In this document: piece by piece, positions 11,982 to 21,044 of the stretch
How the letters are laid out: every line of letters begins with the position of its first letter
How positions within the stretch are numbered: the first letter of the stretch is position 1
Assembly (NCBI RefSeq): GCF_035621355.1
Contig: NZ_CP141769.1
Span: forward strand, 2,356,001-2,420,000
From: Thiobacillus sp. SCUT-2
GTDB taxonomy: Bacteria; Pseudomonadota; Gammaproteobacteria; Burkholderiales; Thiobacillaceae
Direction: 5' to 3'
Length of the DNA: 64,000 nt
Notes under the pieces: model-generated
The model's database searches: none
Told to the model about the DNA's origin: nothing
The model's input: only the letters and a program-made list of their open reading frames with translations
Position numbers and translations under genes: made by a program

Positions 11982-12467
11982 TCAGTCCCGGGGGGCTTGC
12001 CAACCGGGATGCTGGAAATAGCGCCCATACGCGTTCAGCGCCTGCAGCACGCGGACGGCACCGTCGTGGCGGGGATTCGCGGTCTTCCCTTCCATCGTCT
12101 CGGCCCCCGCCATCAGGTCGGCGAGCACCAGGTGGAGCATGGCATCGGCTTTCGGCTCCAGCTTGCAGTGCGCGACCGTGAAGGCCACCTTCTGCTTGAT
12201 CGTCGCCGCCAGCGCCTGGTACGCCGCATTGTCGAACTGACCCCCGTGGATCAGCGGCACGGCCTGGGTCATTGCCCGGTTGATGTCGCTCATGGCCTGG
12301 CGCAGCGGCGCGTCGGTTGCCCACTTCTTCCCTGCATTGAGTTCCAGCTTCTGCACGCCGGCGCCGCCATGGCCGGCGTGCGAATGGTCGGCGCCTTCGG
12401 CGGCGTAGCCGCTTGCCGAAACGGTGAAGGCGAAGGCGGCCAGCAGGACTGCGAATTTCGTTCTCAT
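11982..12467 (-). CDS. Small exported helical protein of unknown function
   Basis: 161 residues. The start at ATG 12467 (MRTKFAVLLAAFAF) gives a normal signal peptide cleaved near SGYAAEGA; the longer frame to 12515 does not. A His-rich stretch HSHAGHGG follows the cleavage site, then LELNAGKKWATDAPLRQAM and a helical body with one Cys (VAHCKL). The pattern suggests a periplasmic four-helix bundle, and the His-rich start could bind metal. I do not recognise a characterised family. A good ribosome site (AAGGAAGG) precedes the start. Confidence 0.75.
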   Translation of the reverse strand: MRTKFAVLLAAFAFTVSASGYAAEGADHSHAGHGGAGVQKLELNAGKKWATDAPLRQAMSDINRAMTQAVPLIHGGQFDNAAYQALAATIKQKVAFTVAHCKLEPKADAMLHLVLADLMAGAETMEGKTANPRHDGAVRVLQALNAYGRYFQHPGWQAPRD

Positions 12468-12558
12468 CGAACCTTCCTTTGGGTGGGCGGGTGGAACGCC
12501 GAATCTGCGCGCCAAAGCTTAAGCGCGGCTTAACCGTGAAAGCGGCAGCGTCCGGCAG

Positions 12559-12580
12559 AAGGCCCGCGATCGCGGGCCTT
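12559..12580 (-). terminator. Strong GC palindrome downstream of DUF302 gene
   Basis: The 22-base perfect palindrome AAGGCCCGCGATCGCGGGCC (plus TT) sits 20 bases beyond the stop of the minus-strand DUF302 gene, giving a 10-base stem. The downstream T-run on that strand is short (CTTCT), so termination is likely but not certain. Confidence 0.6.
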
Positions 12581-12599
12581 CATGCGGATGTCAGCGCGT

Positions 12600-12995
12600 T
12601 CAGGCGGCGAGGCTGTCCTTCACGCGCATCAGGCGTGCGCGGGCCTCGGTCGCCACGCCGTGCACGGCGGGATTGGCGACCAGCTTGACCATGATGCCGG
12701 GGTCGAGGAAGGACACGGTCACCTTGCCGTCGGCTTCCTCGCGCACGACGACATTGCACGGCAGCAGCATGCCGACGTCGGGCTCGGCGCTGAGCGCCTG
12801 GTGCGCCAGCGGCGGATTGCAGGCGCCGAGGATGCGGTAGGGACGGCCGTCGACGTTGAGCTTGGCCTTCATCGTGGCCTGCACGTCGATGTCGGTCAGC
12901 ACGCCGAAGCCTTCGGCCTTGAGGGCAGCCGTGACCTTCTCGACGGCGGCGGCGAAGGGGCCGCTGATCTGGGTATCGAATCCGTATTCGCTCAT
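12600..12995 (-). CDS. DUF302 domain protein
   Basis: 131 residues filling one DUF302 domain: [36 protein letters not shown], and [20 protein letters not shown]. There is no signal peptide. DUF302 proteins are small alpha/beta proteins of unknown role, often near redox or sulfur genes. The two Cys (GACNPP and LPCNVV) are family-typical. Its start is preceded by GAGGAG. Confidence 0.9.
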   Translation of the reverse strand: MSEYGFDTQISGPFAAAVEKVTAALKAEGFGVLTDIDVQATMKAKLNVDGRPYRILGACNPPLAHQALSAEPDVGMLLPCNVVVREEADGKVTVSFLDPGIMVKLVANPAVHGVATEARARLMRVKDSLAA

Positions 12996-13067
12996 GGTTT
13001 GCTCCTCAGTGATGAAAATCGGTCCGCCATTCTACCGGCGCGACATGACAGAGAGTCCCTTGCGCCC

Positions 13068-13538
13068 TCAGGGTTCCAGCGACTGCCGCTCCATTTTCTG
13101 CCACAGCCGGTAGACCGGGTCGGACCACAGCGACTTGATGTAGGCGACCACGTCCTGCATCTCCCGCTCGGAGAGCTTGCCCTTCCACGCCGGCATCCGG
13201 CCCTGCCCCGGCGCGCTGCCGTCGCGGATCGTCGCCAGCAGCACGGCGGTCGGGTGATGCCAGGCATGCGCGCTGTCGTCGAGCGGGGGCGGCGGAAAGT
13301 AGCCCTCCGCGTCGCGGAAGCGCCAGTCGCCGGGCGGCCCCTTGCCGTCCGCGCCATGGCATTCCATGCAGTGCGCCACGTAGACCGCCTTGCCGCGCGC
13401 CACCTGCGCGGGATCGAGCTGGCGGTCGAGCGGTGCGCCGTCCGCCTGCGAGGTTTCCGCCGAAGAAACGGAGCGGTCGCCGCACCCGGCGAGCACCAGT
13501 CCGGCGAACGCGACTGCGATCAGGTTCGATGGCTTCAT
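13068..13538 (-). CDS. c-type cytochrome lipoprotein
   Basis: 156 residues. The start at ATG 13538 gives a lipobox signal (VLAGCGDRS), so the protein is probably membrane-tethered in the periplasm. One heme site CMECH lies near residue 60; the axial Met is likely in RMPAWKGKL, followed by the class I cytochrome helix DVVAYIKSLW. It probably carries electrons to or from a periplasmic redox enzyme not identified here. Its start overlaps the stop of the Mut7-C gene by 4 bases. Confidence 0.9.
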   Translation of the reverse strand: MKPSNLIAVAFAGLVLAGCGDRSVSSAETSQADGAPLDRQLDPAQVARGKAVYVAHCMECHGADGKGPPGDWRFRDAEGYFPPPPLDDSAHAWHHPTAVLLATIRDGSAPGQGRMPAWKGKLSEREMQDVVAYIKSLWSDPVYRLWQKMERQSLEP

Positions 13539-14329
13539 TCGGTTTTCCTCCGGCCTTCCGATTCGTCGAGCGCGGCCGGATCGCCGTCCGCATTCGCCAG
13601 CACGCCGTCCAGCAGCCGCCGCATGTTGCGAAAGTGCGAACCTTCCCAGTAGACGCGGCCGCACGCATCGCAGATCGAGAACCGCGCGTAGTGTTCGCGC
13701 ACCTTCGGCGGCAGCCGGTCGATCACGCTCGCCTTGTCGACCGGACGCAGCGGCACGTTGCAGTGCAGGCACAGCGTGAACGGCTTGGCGCTCCGCGCAA
13801 GGTCGAGCCGCTCGACGACTTCCCGCAGCTGCGCCTCGGACTTCAGCGCGTGCACGTAGCAGCCGTGCGTCACCGCGCGGCGCTTCAATAATTCACGATC
13901 GCGCGTCAGCACGATGCGGCCGTCGTGCTCGCAGATCGCCACGATGTCGTCGTCGCGGAAGTGGTTGTCGTAGAGCGTGTCGAAGCCGAGCATGCGCAGC
14001 ATGTGCGCGAGCCCGCCGAGATGCGCATCGGCGACGAAGCACATCTCGCGCAAGGGATGGTCTCGCACCCGCAGCAGCGGCGTCACGTCCATCGCCTCGA
14101 AGCGCGGGTACACCGCCACGCGGTCGCCGTCCTCCAGGATGCGATCGAAGCCTACCGACTCGCCGTTGACGAGGATCAGCTCCACCTCGGTATGCGGCAC
14201 GCCGAGCGCCTCGATCATGTGCTTGGTCGTCGCCCGCCGCGCGCACGGCACGCTGAATTCCTGCTTGCGCCGCTTCGGCGCGAGGAAGTCGTTGAGTTCT
14301 TCGTAGAAGCGGAAGGTGGCGGTGACCAT
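13535..14329 (-). CDS. Ubiquitin-like / Mut7-C RNase domain fusion protein
   Basis: 264 residues in two parts. Residues 1-80 form a beta-grasp domain (TFRFYEELNDFLAPKRR, VNGESVGFDRILEDGDRVAVYP). Residues 90-250 form a Mut7-C type PIN-like domain with FVADAHLGGLAHMLRMLG, DDIVAICEHDGRIVLTRDREL and a zinc ribbon (CLHC and CDAC). The family is predicted to be an RNase, from domain comparison only. It is coupled by ATGA overlap to the downstream cytochrome gene. Confidence 0.88.
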   Translation of the reverse strand: MVTATFRFYEELNDFLAPKRRKQEFSVPCARRATTKHMIEALGVPHTEVELILVNGESVGFDRILEDGDRVAVYPRFEAMDVTPLLRVRDHPLREMCFVADAHLGGLAHMLRMLGFDTLYDNHFRDDDIVAICEHDGRIVLTRDRELLKRRAVTHGCYVHALKSEAQLREVVERLDLARSAKPFTLCLHCNVPLRPVDKASVIDRLPPKVREHYARFSICDACGRVYWEGSHFRNMRRLLDGVLANADGDPAALDESEGRRKTE

Positions 14330-14417
14330 GCGGTATTGTCGCCATTTGGCGGGGAGCGGAAAAGCCGCTTAATATGCCCCTCGCGGCCATGCTCCCGCTC
14401 ACTAGGAGTCCCCAAGC

Positions 14418-14783
14418 ATGCAACTACCGGAAACCTGGATGGCGATCACGGCTTTGACGGTACTGGCCTTCGCCGTTCTGGGCGGCGCCCTGACCGCCTA
14501 TGTGCGTCTGGCCGAGAAGAACACCCCCATCGACACGGGACTGCTGCACGGTCGGGCAGGCGCCGCCGCCGCGCTACTGCTGCTCGCCGCGCTGCTCATG
14601 GGCGGCGAAACCAGCCAGCACGTCAAGCCCGCGCTGGGCTTGCTGGCGCTGACCATCATGGGCGGGACGGCCCTGTATTTCCTGATCCGCAGGAAGGGCA
14701 TCCTGCCGAAGAGCGTGATCCTGCTGCATGCCGCGTTCGCGCTCGGCGCCGTCTATACCCTGGTGTTCGGGCTGCCGATCTGA
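14418..14783 (+). CDS. Small integral membrane protein
   Basis: 121 residues with four hydrophobic helices (about residues 7-30, 45-62, 68-88, 98-119). Helices 2 and 4 each begin with a His (LLHGRAG and ILLHAAF), a spacing that could allow heme or quinone binding, but nothing else supports this. An AGGAG ribosome site precedes the start. Family not recognised. Confidence 0.75.
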   Translation: MQLPETWMAITALTVLAFAVLGGALTAYVRLAEKNTPIDTGLLHGRAGAAAALLLLAALLMGGETSQHVKPALGLLALTIMGGTALYFLIRRKGILPKSVILLHAAFALGAVYTLVFGLPI

Positions 14784-14889
14784 ACCGTTGCCCCGCATCG
14801 AAGGCGCGAGGCGACAAGCGGGGACCGGGCCGTCTCTCGACTGGCCGCACCCAGCGTGATCCGCACGCCCTACACGAAAGGACCCGCAC

Positions 14890-15360
14890 ATGAAAGGCCT
14901 CGTCCCCGCCGCCATCCTCGCCGCCAGCCTGCTATGGGTCACCTCGCCCACCCTGGCCGACGAAGTCGGTTGCGTGACCACCGCATGGAAAATACTCGGC
15001 GCCAACCACAAGGTCTGCGTGGACGCCTTCCACGACCCCAAGGTGCGGGGCGTCACCTGCCACGTCAGTCAGGCGAGGACGGGGGGCGTATCCGGATCGC
15101 TCGGCCTCGCCGAGGATCCTTCACAGTTCTCGCTCTCGTGTCGGCAGACCGGGCCGATTTTGCTGCCTGCCAAGCTACCGAAGACGGAAACCGTGTTCAG
15201 CGAAGACACGTCCATTCTCTTCAAGGAAACCCGCGTCCTTCGCATGTGGGACAGCGCGAATCGCACCCTCGTTTACCTTGCAATCAGCCGCAAGCTGATC
15301 GAGGGCGCGCCGGCAAGCAGCCTGTCCACGGTGCCGGTCATGCCCTGGGGTAGGCCGTAG
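14890..15360 (+). CDS. creA: CreA family periplasmic protein
   Basis: 156 residues with a signal peptide cut after TLADE, then the CreA pattern KVCVDAFHDPKVRGVTCHVS and a paired Cys at LSCRQTG. The function of CreA is unknown; in E. coli its gene lies beside creBC, but no two-component genes accompany it here. The start is preceded by AAAGGA, and 106 bases separate it from the upstream membrane protein gene. Confidence 0.88.
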   Translation: MKGLVPAAILAASLLWVTSPTLADEVGCVTTAWKILGANHKVCVDAFHDPKVRGVTCHVSQARTGGVSGSLGLAEDPSQFSLSCRQTGPILLPAKLPKTETVFSEDTSILFKETRVLRMWDSANRTLVYLAISRKLIEGAPASSLSTVPVMPWGRP

Positions 15361-15453
15361 GATCCATCCGACGCCAAACGAAGCATTTCCCTGGCCAATG
15401 AGCCCCTGCGGGGTTCGCTCGCGAACAGCCCCGACTCGTCGCCCTCACGCCAG

Positions 15454-16077
15454 CTAAATCCGGCTCGCGGTCCGTCGCATCACGTCCGCCGCGCGCTGCA
15501 TCGCCCACTTGACCGGCAGCGGCAGCGGCGCGCCGCCGTGGTCGACGGCGGTCTGCGCGTGCTTGATCTCGTCGAGCTTCATCTGTTCGACGACTGCCCG
15601 GCTCCTGGCGTCGGCAACGGGCAGCTTCTGCAGGTGGCCGTCGAGGTGGGCCTCGACCTGGCGCTCGGTTTCGGCGAGGAAGCCGAGGTTCCACTTGTCG
15701 CCCAAGAGGCCGGCGACGACCCCGATGCCGAACGCGCCGCCGAACCACAGCGGGTTCAGCAGGCTCTTGCGGCCGCCGAGCTCGTTGATGCGCTGCTCGC
15801 ACCAGGCGAGGTGGTCGGTCTCCTCGCGCGCGGCCTGCTCGAGTTCCTCGCGCACGCCTTCGTTCTTCGCGGTGAGCGCCTGCCCGGCGTACAGCGCCTG
15901 CGCACAGACTTCGCCGACGTGGTTGACGCGCATCAGCGCGGCGGCCTGGGCCTTGTCGGCCTCGGAGAGGTCGGCCTCGGGGCCGGTGCCGGGATAGGGG
16001 CGGCCGGCGTGCGGCGTGGCGAAGACGGTGCGCAGGCCGAGGTCGAAGGTGGTGATGAGCTGGTCGAGTCGGTTCAT
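15454..16077 (-). CDS. coq7: Demethoxyubiquinone hydroxylase Coq7
   Basis: 207 residues of a Coq7 di-iron monooxygenase. The duplicated metal motifs are present: [35 protein letters not shown] and DEIKHAQTA. It performs the O2-dependent C6 hydroxylation of ubiquinone biosynthesis at the membrane surface. The window also holds the O2-independent ubiTUV genes, so the cell can hydroxylate the quinone ring with or without oxygen. Confidence 0.94.
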   Translation of the reverse strand: MNRLDQLITTFDLGLRTVFATPHAGRPYPGTGPEADLSEADKAQAAALMRVNHVGEVCAQALYAGQALTAKNEGVREELEQAAREETDHLAWCEQRINELGGRKSLLNPLWFGGAFGIGVVAGLLGDKWNLGFLAETERQVEAHLDGHLQKLPVADARSRAVVEQMKLDEIKHAQTAVDHGGAPLPLPVKWAMQRAADVMRRTASRI

Positions 16078-16129
16078 GGGGTGCCTCGTTGTCGGGTCAG
16101 CGCAGGTTTGGCGGGAGTGCGGCCCTCTC

Positions 16130-16169
16130 CCCGCCTCCCCTCTCCCGCGTGCGGGAGAGGGGAGGCGGG
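16130..16169. repeat. GGGAGAGGG palindrome, copy B (intergenic)
   Basis: A perfect 19-base inverted repeat around GT, with arms CCCGCCTCCCCTCTCCCGC and complement, between dctP and coq7 on the same strand. It lacks a T-run. It is the longest and most intact copy of the repeat family in the window. Confidence 0.92.
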
Positions 16170-16203
16170 CGGTCCGGGGGCATTCAGATCTTTTCGCAGC
16201 CGA

Positions 16204-17289
16204 TCACTTTACGTAGTAGTTGAAATTCGCGTAGGCCGCCTCGGCGATCTTGAACCACTGGAACTCGGTGTCGCGGAACGCCTTCCACGAGCGGTAGATC
16301 GCGGCGAATTCGGGATTGGTGCGCGCCTCCTCCTCGTACATCTGGAACGCCGTGCGGCGCGCGGCGAGCATGATGTCCTTGGGGAAGGCATGCAGCTGCA
16401 CGCCTTGCCCGGCCAGGCGCAGCATGGCGGGCGGGTTCTTGGCGTCGTATTGCGCGAGCATCAGCTGGTTGGCTTCGGCGGTGGCGACCTCGAAGGCCTG
16501 GCGATAGGCGTCGGGCAGCGCGCGCCAAGACGCCTCGTTGACGTAGAAGGAAAGCTGCGGCCCGCCTTCCCACCAGCCGGGGTAGTAATAATGCTTCGCG
16601 ATCTTGTGGAAGCCGAGCTTCTCGTCGTCGTACGGCCCGACCCATTCGGCGGCGTCGATCGCGCCGCGTTCGAGCGCGGGGTAGATGTCGCTGCCGGGCA
16701 GCGTCTGCGGCACGGCGCCGAGCTTCGCCATGATCTGGCCGCCGATGCCCGGGATGCGCATCTTCAGGCCCCGGAGGTCGGCGAGCGAGTGGATCTCCTT
16801 GCGGAACCAGCCGCCCATCTGGGTGCCCGTGTTGCCGCCGGGGAACTGCACGACGTTGTACTTCGCGTAGAGCCGGCGCAGCGCCTCGAGGCCACCGCCC
16901 GCATACATCCAGGCATTCTGCTGGCGGGCGGTCAGGCCGAACGGCACGGCGGTGTCAAAGGCCAACGCAAGGTTCTTGCCGACGTAGTAATAGCCGGCCG
17001 AGTGGCCGCATTCGGCGGTGCCGTTGCCGACCGCATCGAGCACCTGCAGGCCGGGCACCAGCTCGCCCCCGGCGAAGACGCGGATCTGGAAGCGGTCGCC
17101 GGTGAGCGCCGCAACGCGCCGGGACAGGGTTTCGGCGGCCCCGTAGATGGTGTCCAGACTCTTGGGAAAGCTCGACGCCATGCGCCAGCGAATCGTCGGC
17201 AGCGAAGTCGATGCGGCGGGCGCGGCCTGTGCCGCCGCGAGCGGCAGCATGGCCGCGCCGGCGCCGGTCAGGAAATCTCGTCTTTGCAT
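16204..17289 (-). CDS. dctP: TRAP transporter solute-binding protein DctP
   Basis: 361 residues with a twin-arginine type N-terminus (MQRRDFLTGAGAAMLPLAAA) and a complete DctP fold: IRWRMASSFPKSLDTIYG, GLKMRIPGIGGQIMAKLG, ALERGAIDAAEWVGPYDDE. It captures a carboxylate-type substrate in the periplasm for a TRAP permease. It stands alone, about 7.4 kb from dctQM and on the opposite strand; whether the two work together is inferred. Confidence 0.92.
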   Translation of the reverse strand: MQRRDFLTGAGAAMLPLAAAQAAPAASTSLPTIRWRMASSFPKSLDTIYGAAETLSRRVAALTGDRFQIRVFAGGELVPGLQVLDAVGNGTAECGHSAGYYYVGKNLALAFDTAVPFGLTARQQNAWMYAGGGLEALRRLYAKYNVVQFPGGNTGTQMGGWFRKEIHSLADLRGLKMRIPGIGGQIMAKLGAVPQTLPGSDIYPALERGAIDAAEWVGPYDDEKLGFHKIAKHYYYPGWWEGGPQLSFYVNEASWRALPDAYRQAFEVATAEANQLMLAQYDAKNPPAMLRLAGQGVQLHAFPKDIMLAARRTAFQMYEEEARTNPEFAAIYRSWKAFRDTEFQWFKIAEAAYANFNYYVK

Positions 17290-17380
17290 GGTCGGTCTCG
17301 GGTTTTCGGGGATTATACGAGGCGGCCGGGAAACCGCCGCGTGTTAAAATTGGGCCTTTTCCAGCCCTGCCCGAACCGCC

Positions 17381-18625
17381 ATGTTCAACCGCCAAGACAC
17401 CCTCGCCAAGACCGACCCCGACCTGTGGGCCGCGATCCAGAAAGAAGACCAGCGCCAGCAGGATCACATCGAGCTGATCGCGTCGGAAAACTACACCAGC
17501 CCGGCGGTGATGCAGGCGCAGGGTTCGCAGCTCACCAACAAATACGCCGAGGGCTACCCCGGCAAGCGCTACTACGGCGGTTGCGAATACGTCGACGTCG
17601 TCGAGCAGCTGGCGATCGATCGCGTCAAGGCGCTGTTCGGCGCCGAGGCGGCCAACGTGCAGCCCAACTCCGGTTCTCAGGCCAACCAGGCGGTGTTCAT
17701 GGCCTTCCTCAAGCCTGGCGACACCATCATGGGCATGAACCTCGCCGAGGGCGGCCACCTCACCCACGGCATGGCGCTCAACATGAGCGGCAAATGGTTC
17801 AACGTCGTCGCCTACGGCCTCAACGAAAAGCAGGAAATCGACTACGACAGGATGGAAGCGCTGGCGCGCGAACATAAACCCAAATTGATCATCGCCGGCG
17901 CCTCGGCCTACGCGCTGCGCATCGACTTCGAGCGCTTCGCCAAGATCGCCAAGGAAATCGGCGCGATCTTCATGGTCGACATGGCGCACTACGCGGGCCT
18001 GATCGCCGCCGGCGTCTACCCCAACCCGGTGCCGCACGCCGACGTCGTCACCTCGACCACGCACAAGACCCTGCGCGGCCCGCGCGGCGGCATCATCCTG
18101 ATGAGGGCCGAGCACGAGAAGGCGATCAATTCCGCGATCTTCCCCGGCCTGCAGGGCGGCCCGCTGATGCACGTCATCGCCGGCAAGGCGACGGCGTTCA
18201 AGGAAGCCGCGAGCAAGGAATTCAAGCATTACCAGGAGCAGGTGCTCGCCAACGCGCTGGTGATGTGCAAGGTGCTGATCGAGCGCGGGCTGGCCATCAT
18301 CTCCGGCCGTACCGAGAGCCACGTGTTCCTGGTCGACCTGCGCGCCAAGAACCTCACCGGCAAGGAAGCCGAGGCGCTCCTGGGCCGCGCCCACATCACG
18401 GTCAACAAGAACTCGATCCCCAACGACCCGCAGAAGCCCTTCGTCACCAGCGGCATCCGCATCGGCACGCCGGCGATGACGACGCGCGGCTTCAAGGAGC
18501 TCGAGGCCGAGCAACTCGCCCACCTGATCGCCGACGTGCTCGACGCGCCGAACGACGAGGCGGTGATCGAGCGCGTGAAGGGCGAAGTGGCGAAGCTGAC
18601 GGCGAAGTTTCCGGTGTATGGGTGA
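17381..18625 (+). CDS. glyA: Serine hydroxymethyltransferase
   Basis: 414 residues, full length. Family landmarks include [21 protein letters not shown], the [14 protein letters not shown] segment and the pyridoxal-phosphate lysine in [16 protein letters not shown]. It interconverts serine and glycine, feeding one-carbon folate metabolism in the cytoplasm. Its TGA stop lies inside the first heptamer of a GTGAGCG-type repeat that fills the gap to nrdR. Confidence 0.97.
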   Translation: MFNRQDTLAKTDPDLWAAIQKEDQRQQDHIELIASENYTSPAVMQAQGSQLTNKYAEGYPGKRYYGGCEYVDVVEQLAIDRVKALFGAEAANVQPNSGSQANQAVFMAFLKPGDTIMGMNLAEGGHLTHGMALNMSGKWFNVVAYGLNEKQEIDYDRMEALAREHKPKLIIAGASAYALRIDFERFAKIAKEIGAIFMVDMAHYAGLIAAGVYPNPVPHADVVTSTTHKTLRGPRGGIILMRAEHEKAINSAIFPGLQGGPLMHVIAGKATAFKEAASKEFKHYQEQVLANALVMCKVLIERGLAIISGRTESHVFLVDLRAKNLTGKEAEALLGRAHITVNKNSIPNDPQKPFVTSGIRIGTPAMTTRGFKELEAEQLAHLIADVLDAPNDEAVIERVKGEVAKLTAKFPVYG

Positions 18626-18716
18626 ACGGTGAGCAGGAAGCAGTGAGCGGTTAGTGCCGCTCACCACTTACCCCTTACCGCTCACCACTTACCCCTTACC
18701 GCTCACCGCTCACCAA
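18622..18716. repeat. GTGAGCG heptamer repeat array 1 (glyA-nrdR gap)
   Basis: Imperfect 7-base repeats (GTGAACG, GTGAGCA, GTGAGCG) run from the glyA stop, then after TTAGTG turn into the complementary strand form (CGCTCAC, CACTTAC) repeated to the nrdR start, including a duplicated CTCACCACTTACCCCTTACCG block. The whole gap can fold as one long hairpin without a T-run. Confidence 0.85.
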
Positions 18717-18718
18717 GA

Positions 18719-19201
18719 ATGAAATGCCCCTTCTGCGGCTCCCTCGATACCCAGGTCATCGACTCCCGCGTCAACGAGGCGGGTGACGCGATCCGTCGCC
18801 GCCGGCGCTGCGTCGCCTGCGACAAGCGCTTCACCACCTGGGAGACCGCGGAGCTCAGGCCGCCGCAGATCGTCAAGACCAACGGCACGCGCGAGGACTT
18901 CTCCGAGACCAAGCTGCGCGAAGGCTTCCGCCGCGCGCTGCACAAGCGGCCGGTGTCGACCGAGCTGGTCGACGCCGCCGTCGAGCGCATCCGCCAGCAG
19001 CTGCTGACGCGCGGCGAGCGCGAGGTGCCGGCGCGCGAGATCGGCGAGCTGGTGATGCACGAGCTGAAGAAGCTCGACAAGATCGCCTACATCCGCTTCG
19101 CCTCGGTTTACAAGAGCTTTCAGGACCCGGACGACTTCCGCGAGATGCTGCAGGACCTGGAGCGCACGCCCTCGCAGGGCGTGGACGACCTCTTCGAATA
19201 A
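18719..19201 (+). CDS. nrdR: Transcriptional repressor NrdR
   Basis: 160 residues: N-terminal zinc ribbon (CPFCGS and CVACDKRF) and an ATP-cone ([20 protein letters not shown]). NrdR senses dATP/ATP and represses ribonucleotide reductase genes through paired boxes. Two matching boxes lie before nrdD at 24023-24070 in this window. NrdR is followed 10 bases later by ribD, a common proteobacterial order. Confidence 0.96.
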   Translation: MKCPFCGSLDTQVIDSRVNEAGDAIRRRRRCVACDKRFTTWETAELRPPQIVKTNGTREDFSETKLREGFRRALHKRPVSTELVDAAVERIRQQLLTRGEREVPAREIGELVMHELKKLDKIAYIRFASVYKSFQDPDDFREMLQDLERTPSQGVDDLFE

Positions 19202-19211
19202 GCAGGCCGCC

Positions 19212-20300
19212 TTGAGCACGCCCCGCTTCTCCGCTGCCGACCACGCCCACATGGCGCGCGCGCTGCAGCTCGCGGCCCGCGGCCTCTACACCACCACCCC
19301 CAATCCGCGCGTCGGCTGCGTCATCGTCCGCGACGGTGCCGTCGTCGGCGAGGGCTGGCACGAACGCGCCGGGGCGCCGCATGCCGAGGTCCACGCGCTG
19401 AAGGCTGCCGGGGTGGCGGCACGCGGCGCCACCGCCTACGTCACGCTCGAACCCTGTTCGCACCACGGCCGCACGCCGCCGTGCGCCGAGGCGCTGGTCG
19501 ACGCCGGCGTCGCCCGCGTGGTGGCCGCGATGACCGATCCCAACCCGCTGGTCGCGGGCCGCGGCATCAGCATCCTGACGCTGGCCGGCATCCGGGCCGA
19601 GGTCGGCCTGATGGAAGCCGAGGCGCGCGCGCTCAATGCCGGCTTCGTCTCGCGCATGACACGGCAGCGCCCCTGGGTGCGGCTGAAGACGGCGTCGACG
19701 CTCGACGGCAAGACGGCGCTCGCCAACGGCGCCTCGCAGTGGATCACCGGCGCGGCCGCGCGCGCCGACGTGCAGCGGCTGCGCGCGCGCGCCTGCGCGA
19801 TCCTCACCGGCAGCGGCACGGTGCTCGCCGACAATCCGCGCATGAACGTGCGCGACTTCGACATCGGCCGCCAGCCGCTCCGGGTCGTCGTCGATTCCGG
19901 CCTGCGCACGCCGGCCGATGCCGCGATCCTGCCCGCGCTGATCGCCTGCCGTCACGCCGAACCGGGGGCGCGCGCCGCGCTCGAAGCCGCCGGTGCCGAA
20001 GTCGTCGAGTTTCCGGAGGCAGACGGCCGCGTCGACCTCGCCGCGCTGCTCGCGCGGCTCGCGCAGCGCGGCATCAACGAGGTGCACGTCGAAGCCGGCG
20101 CCGCCTTGAACGGTGCGCTGCTCACGGCCGGGCTCGTCGACGAGTGGGTGGCCTACGTCGCGCCGATGGCGGTGGGCGACGACGCACGCGGGCTGTTCGC
20201 GGGGCCGCCACTGATGGCGCTGGCCGATGCAGCACGCTTCAGGCTGCACGACGTGCGCCAGGTTGGCGACGATCTGCGCCTGACGTTGCTGCCGACGTGA
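19212..20300 (+). CDS. ribD: Riboflavin biosynthesis deaminase/reductase RibD
   Basis: 362 residues with an N-terminal deaminase domain (zinc motifs HAEVHAL and EPCSHHGRTPPC) and a C-terminal reductase (RPWVRLKTASTLDGKTAL, EAGAALNGALL). It carries out the second and third steps of riboflavin synthesis. The start is taken as TTG 19212, 10 bases after nrdR, because MSTPRFSAADHAHMARAL fits family N-termini; ATG 19251 is the alternative. It is separate from the ribE-ribBX-ribH operon at 40.4 kb. Confidence 0.94.
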   Translation: MSTPRFSAADHAHMARALQLAARGLYTTTPNPRVGCVIVRDGAVVGEGWHERAGAPHAEVHALKAAGVAARGATAYVTLEPCSHHGRTPPCAEALVDAGVARVVAAMTDPNPLVAGRGISILTLAGIRAEVGLMEAEARALNAGFVSRMTRQRPWVRLKTASTLDGKTALANGASQWITGAAARADVQRLRARACAILTGSGTVLADNPRMNVRDFDIGRQPLRVVVDSGLRTPADAAILPALIACRHAEPGARAALEAAGAEVVEFPEADGRVDLAALLARLAQRGINEVHVEAGAALNGALLTAGLVDEWVAYVAPMAVGDDARGLFAGPPLMALADAARFRLHDVRQVGDDLRLTLLPT

Positions 20301-21043
20301 GCGGCTTCAAGGATCATTTCTCGTCGGCGTCGGATCGTTACGCCGCCTATCGTCCCGCCTACCCCGCGACGCTGTTCGCCTGGCTCGCCAACCAGTGCGC
20401 AGAACACGACACCGCCTGGGACTGCGCGACCGGCAGCGGGCAGGCGGCGCTCGGGCTCGCGGCGCATTTCCGTGCCGTCGTCGCCACGGATGCCTCCGCC
20501 GAGCAGCTTCGCCATGCGCAGGCGCATCCCGCCGTCACGTATCGCGTCGCGCCCGCCGAAGCGAGCGGGCTGGCCGATTGCAGCGTCGACCTCGTCACCG
20601 TCGCGCAGGCCGCGCACTGGTTCGACCTGCCGCGCTTCCACGCCGAGGTCGCGCGCGTGCTGAAGCCCGGCGGCGTCATCGCGCTGTGGGGCTACGGGCG
20701 CATGGTGCTGCCGGGCGCCCTGGACGCCCCCTTCCAGCGCTTCTACTCGGAGACGGTGGGCCCCTACTGGCCGCCCGAGCGCGCGCTGATCGACGACGCC
20801 TACCGCAGCCTCGCCTTTCCCTACACGGAAATCGACGCGCCGCCCTGCTTCATCGAAGTCGAGTGGACGCTGCCGCGGCTGGTGGACTATCTGTCTACCT
20901 GGTCGGCGGTGAAGCGCTATCGCGCGGCCGAGGGACACGATCCGCTGCCCGCGCTGGAAACGGCACTCGCTCCGCTGTGGGGGGGAGCGGATCGGCCGCG
21001 GCGGCTGCAGTGGCCGCTTTTCCTGCGCGTCGGTCGGCGCTGA
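20297..21043 (+). CDS. Class I SAM-dependent methyltransferase
   Basis: 248 residues starting at GTG 20297, inside the ribD stop. Methyltransferase motifs: AWDCATGSGQAALGLA (motif I), VVATDASAEQLRHAQ, SVDLVTVAQAAHWFD and VLKPGGVIALWGYG. The opening FKDHFSSASDRYAAYRPAYP is typical of a widespread small family whose substrate is unknown. It overlaps ribD by 4 bases and is convergent with nrdG. Confidence 0.9.
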   Translation: MSGFKDHFSSASDRYAAYRPAYPATLFAWLANQCAEHDTAWDCATGSGQAALGLAAHFRAVVATDASAEQLRHAQAHPAVTYRVAPAEASGLADCSVDLVTVAQAAHWFDLPRFHAEVARVLKPGGVIALWGYGRMVLPGALDAPFQRFYSETVGPYWPPERALIDDAYRSLAFPYTEIDAPPCFIEVEWTLPRLVDYLSTWSAVKRYRAAEGHDPLPALETALAPLWGGADRPRRLQWPLFLRVGRR

Positions 21044-21044
21044 C

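Noticed and set aside
16130-16169. Palindrome B as a rho-independent terminator
   Set aside because: No T-run on either strand, and the same element occurs inside genes, so it is treated as a dispersed repeat.
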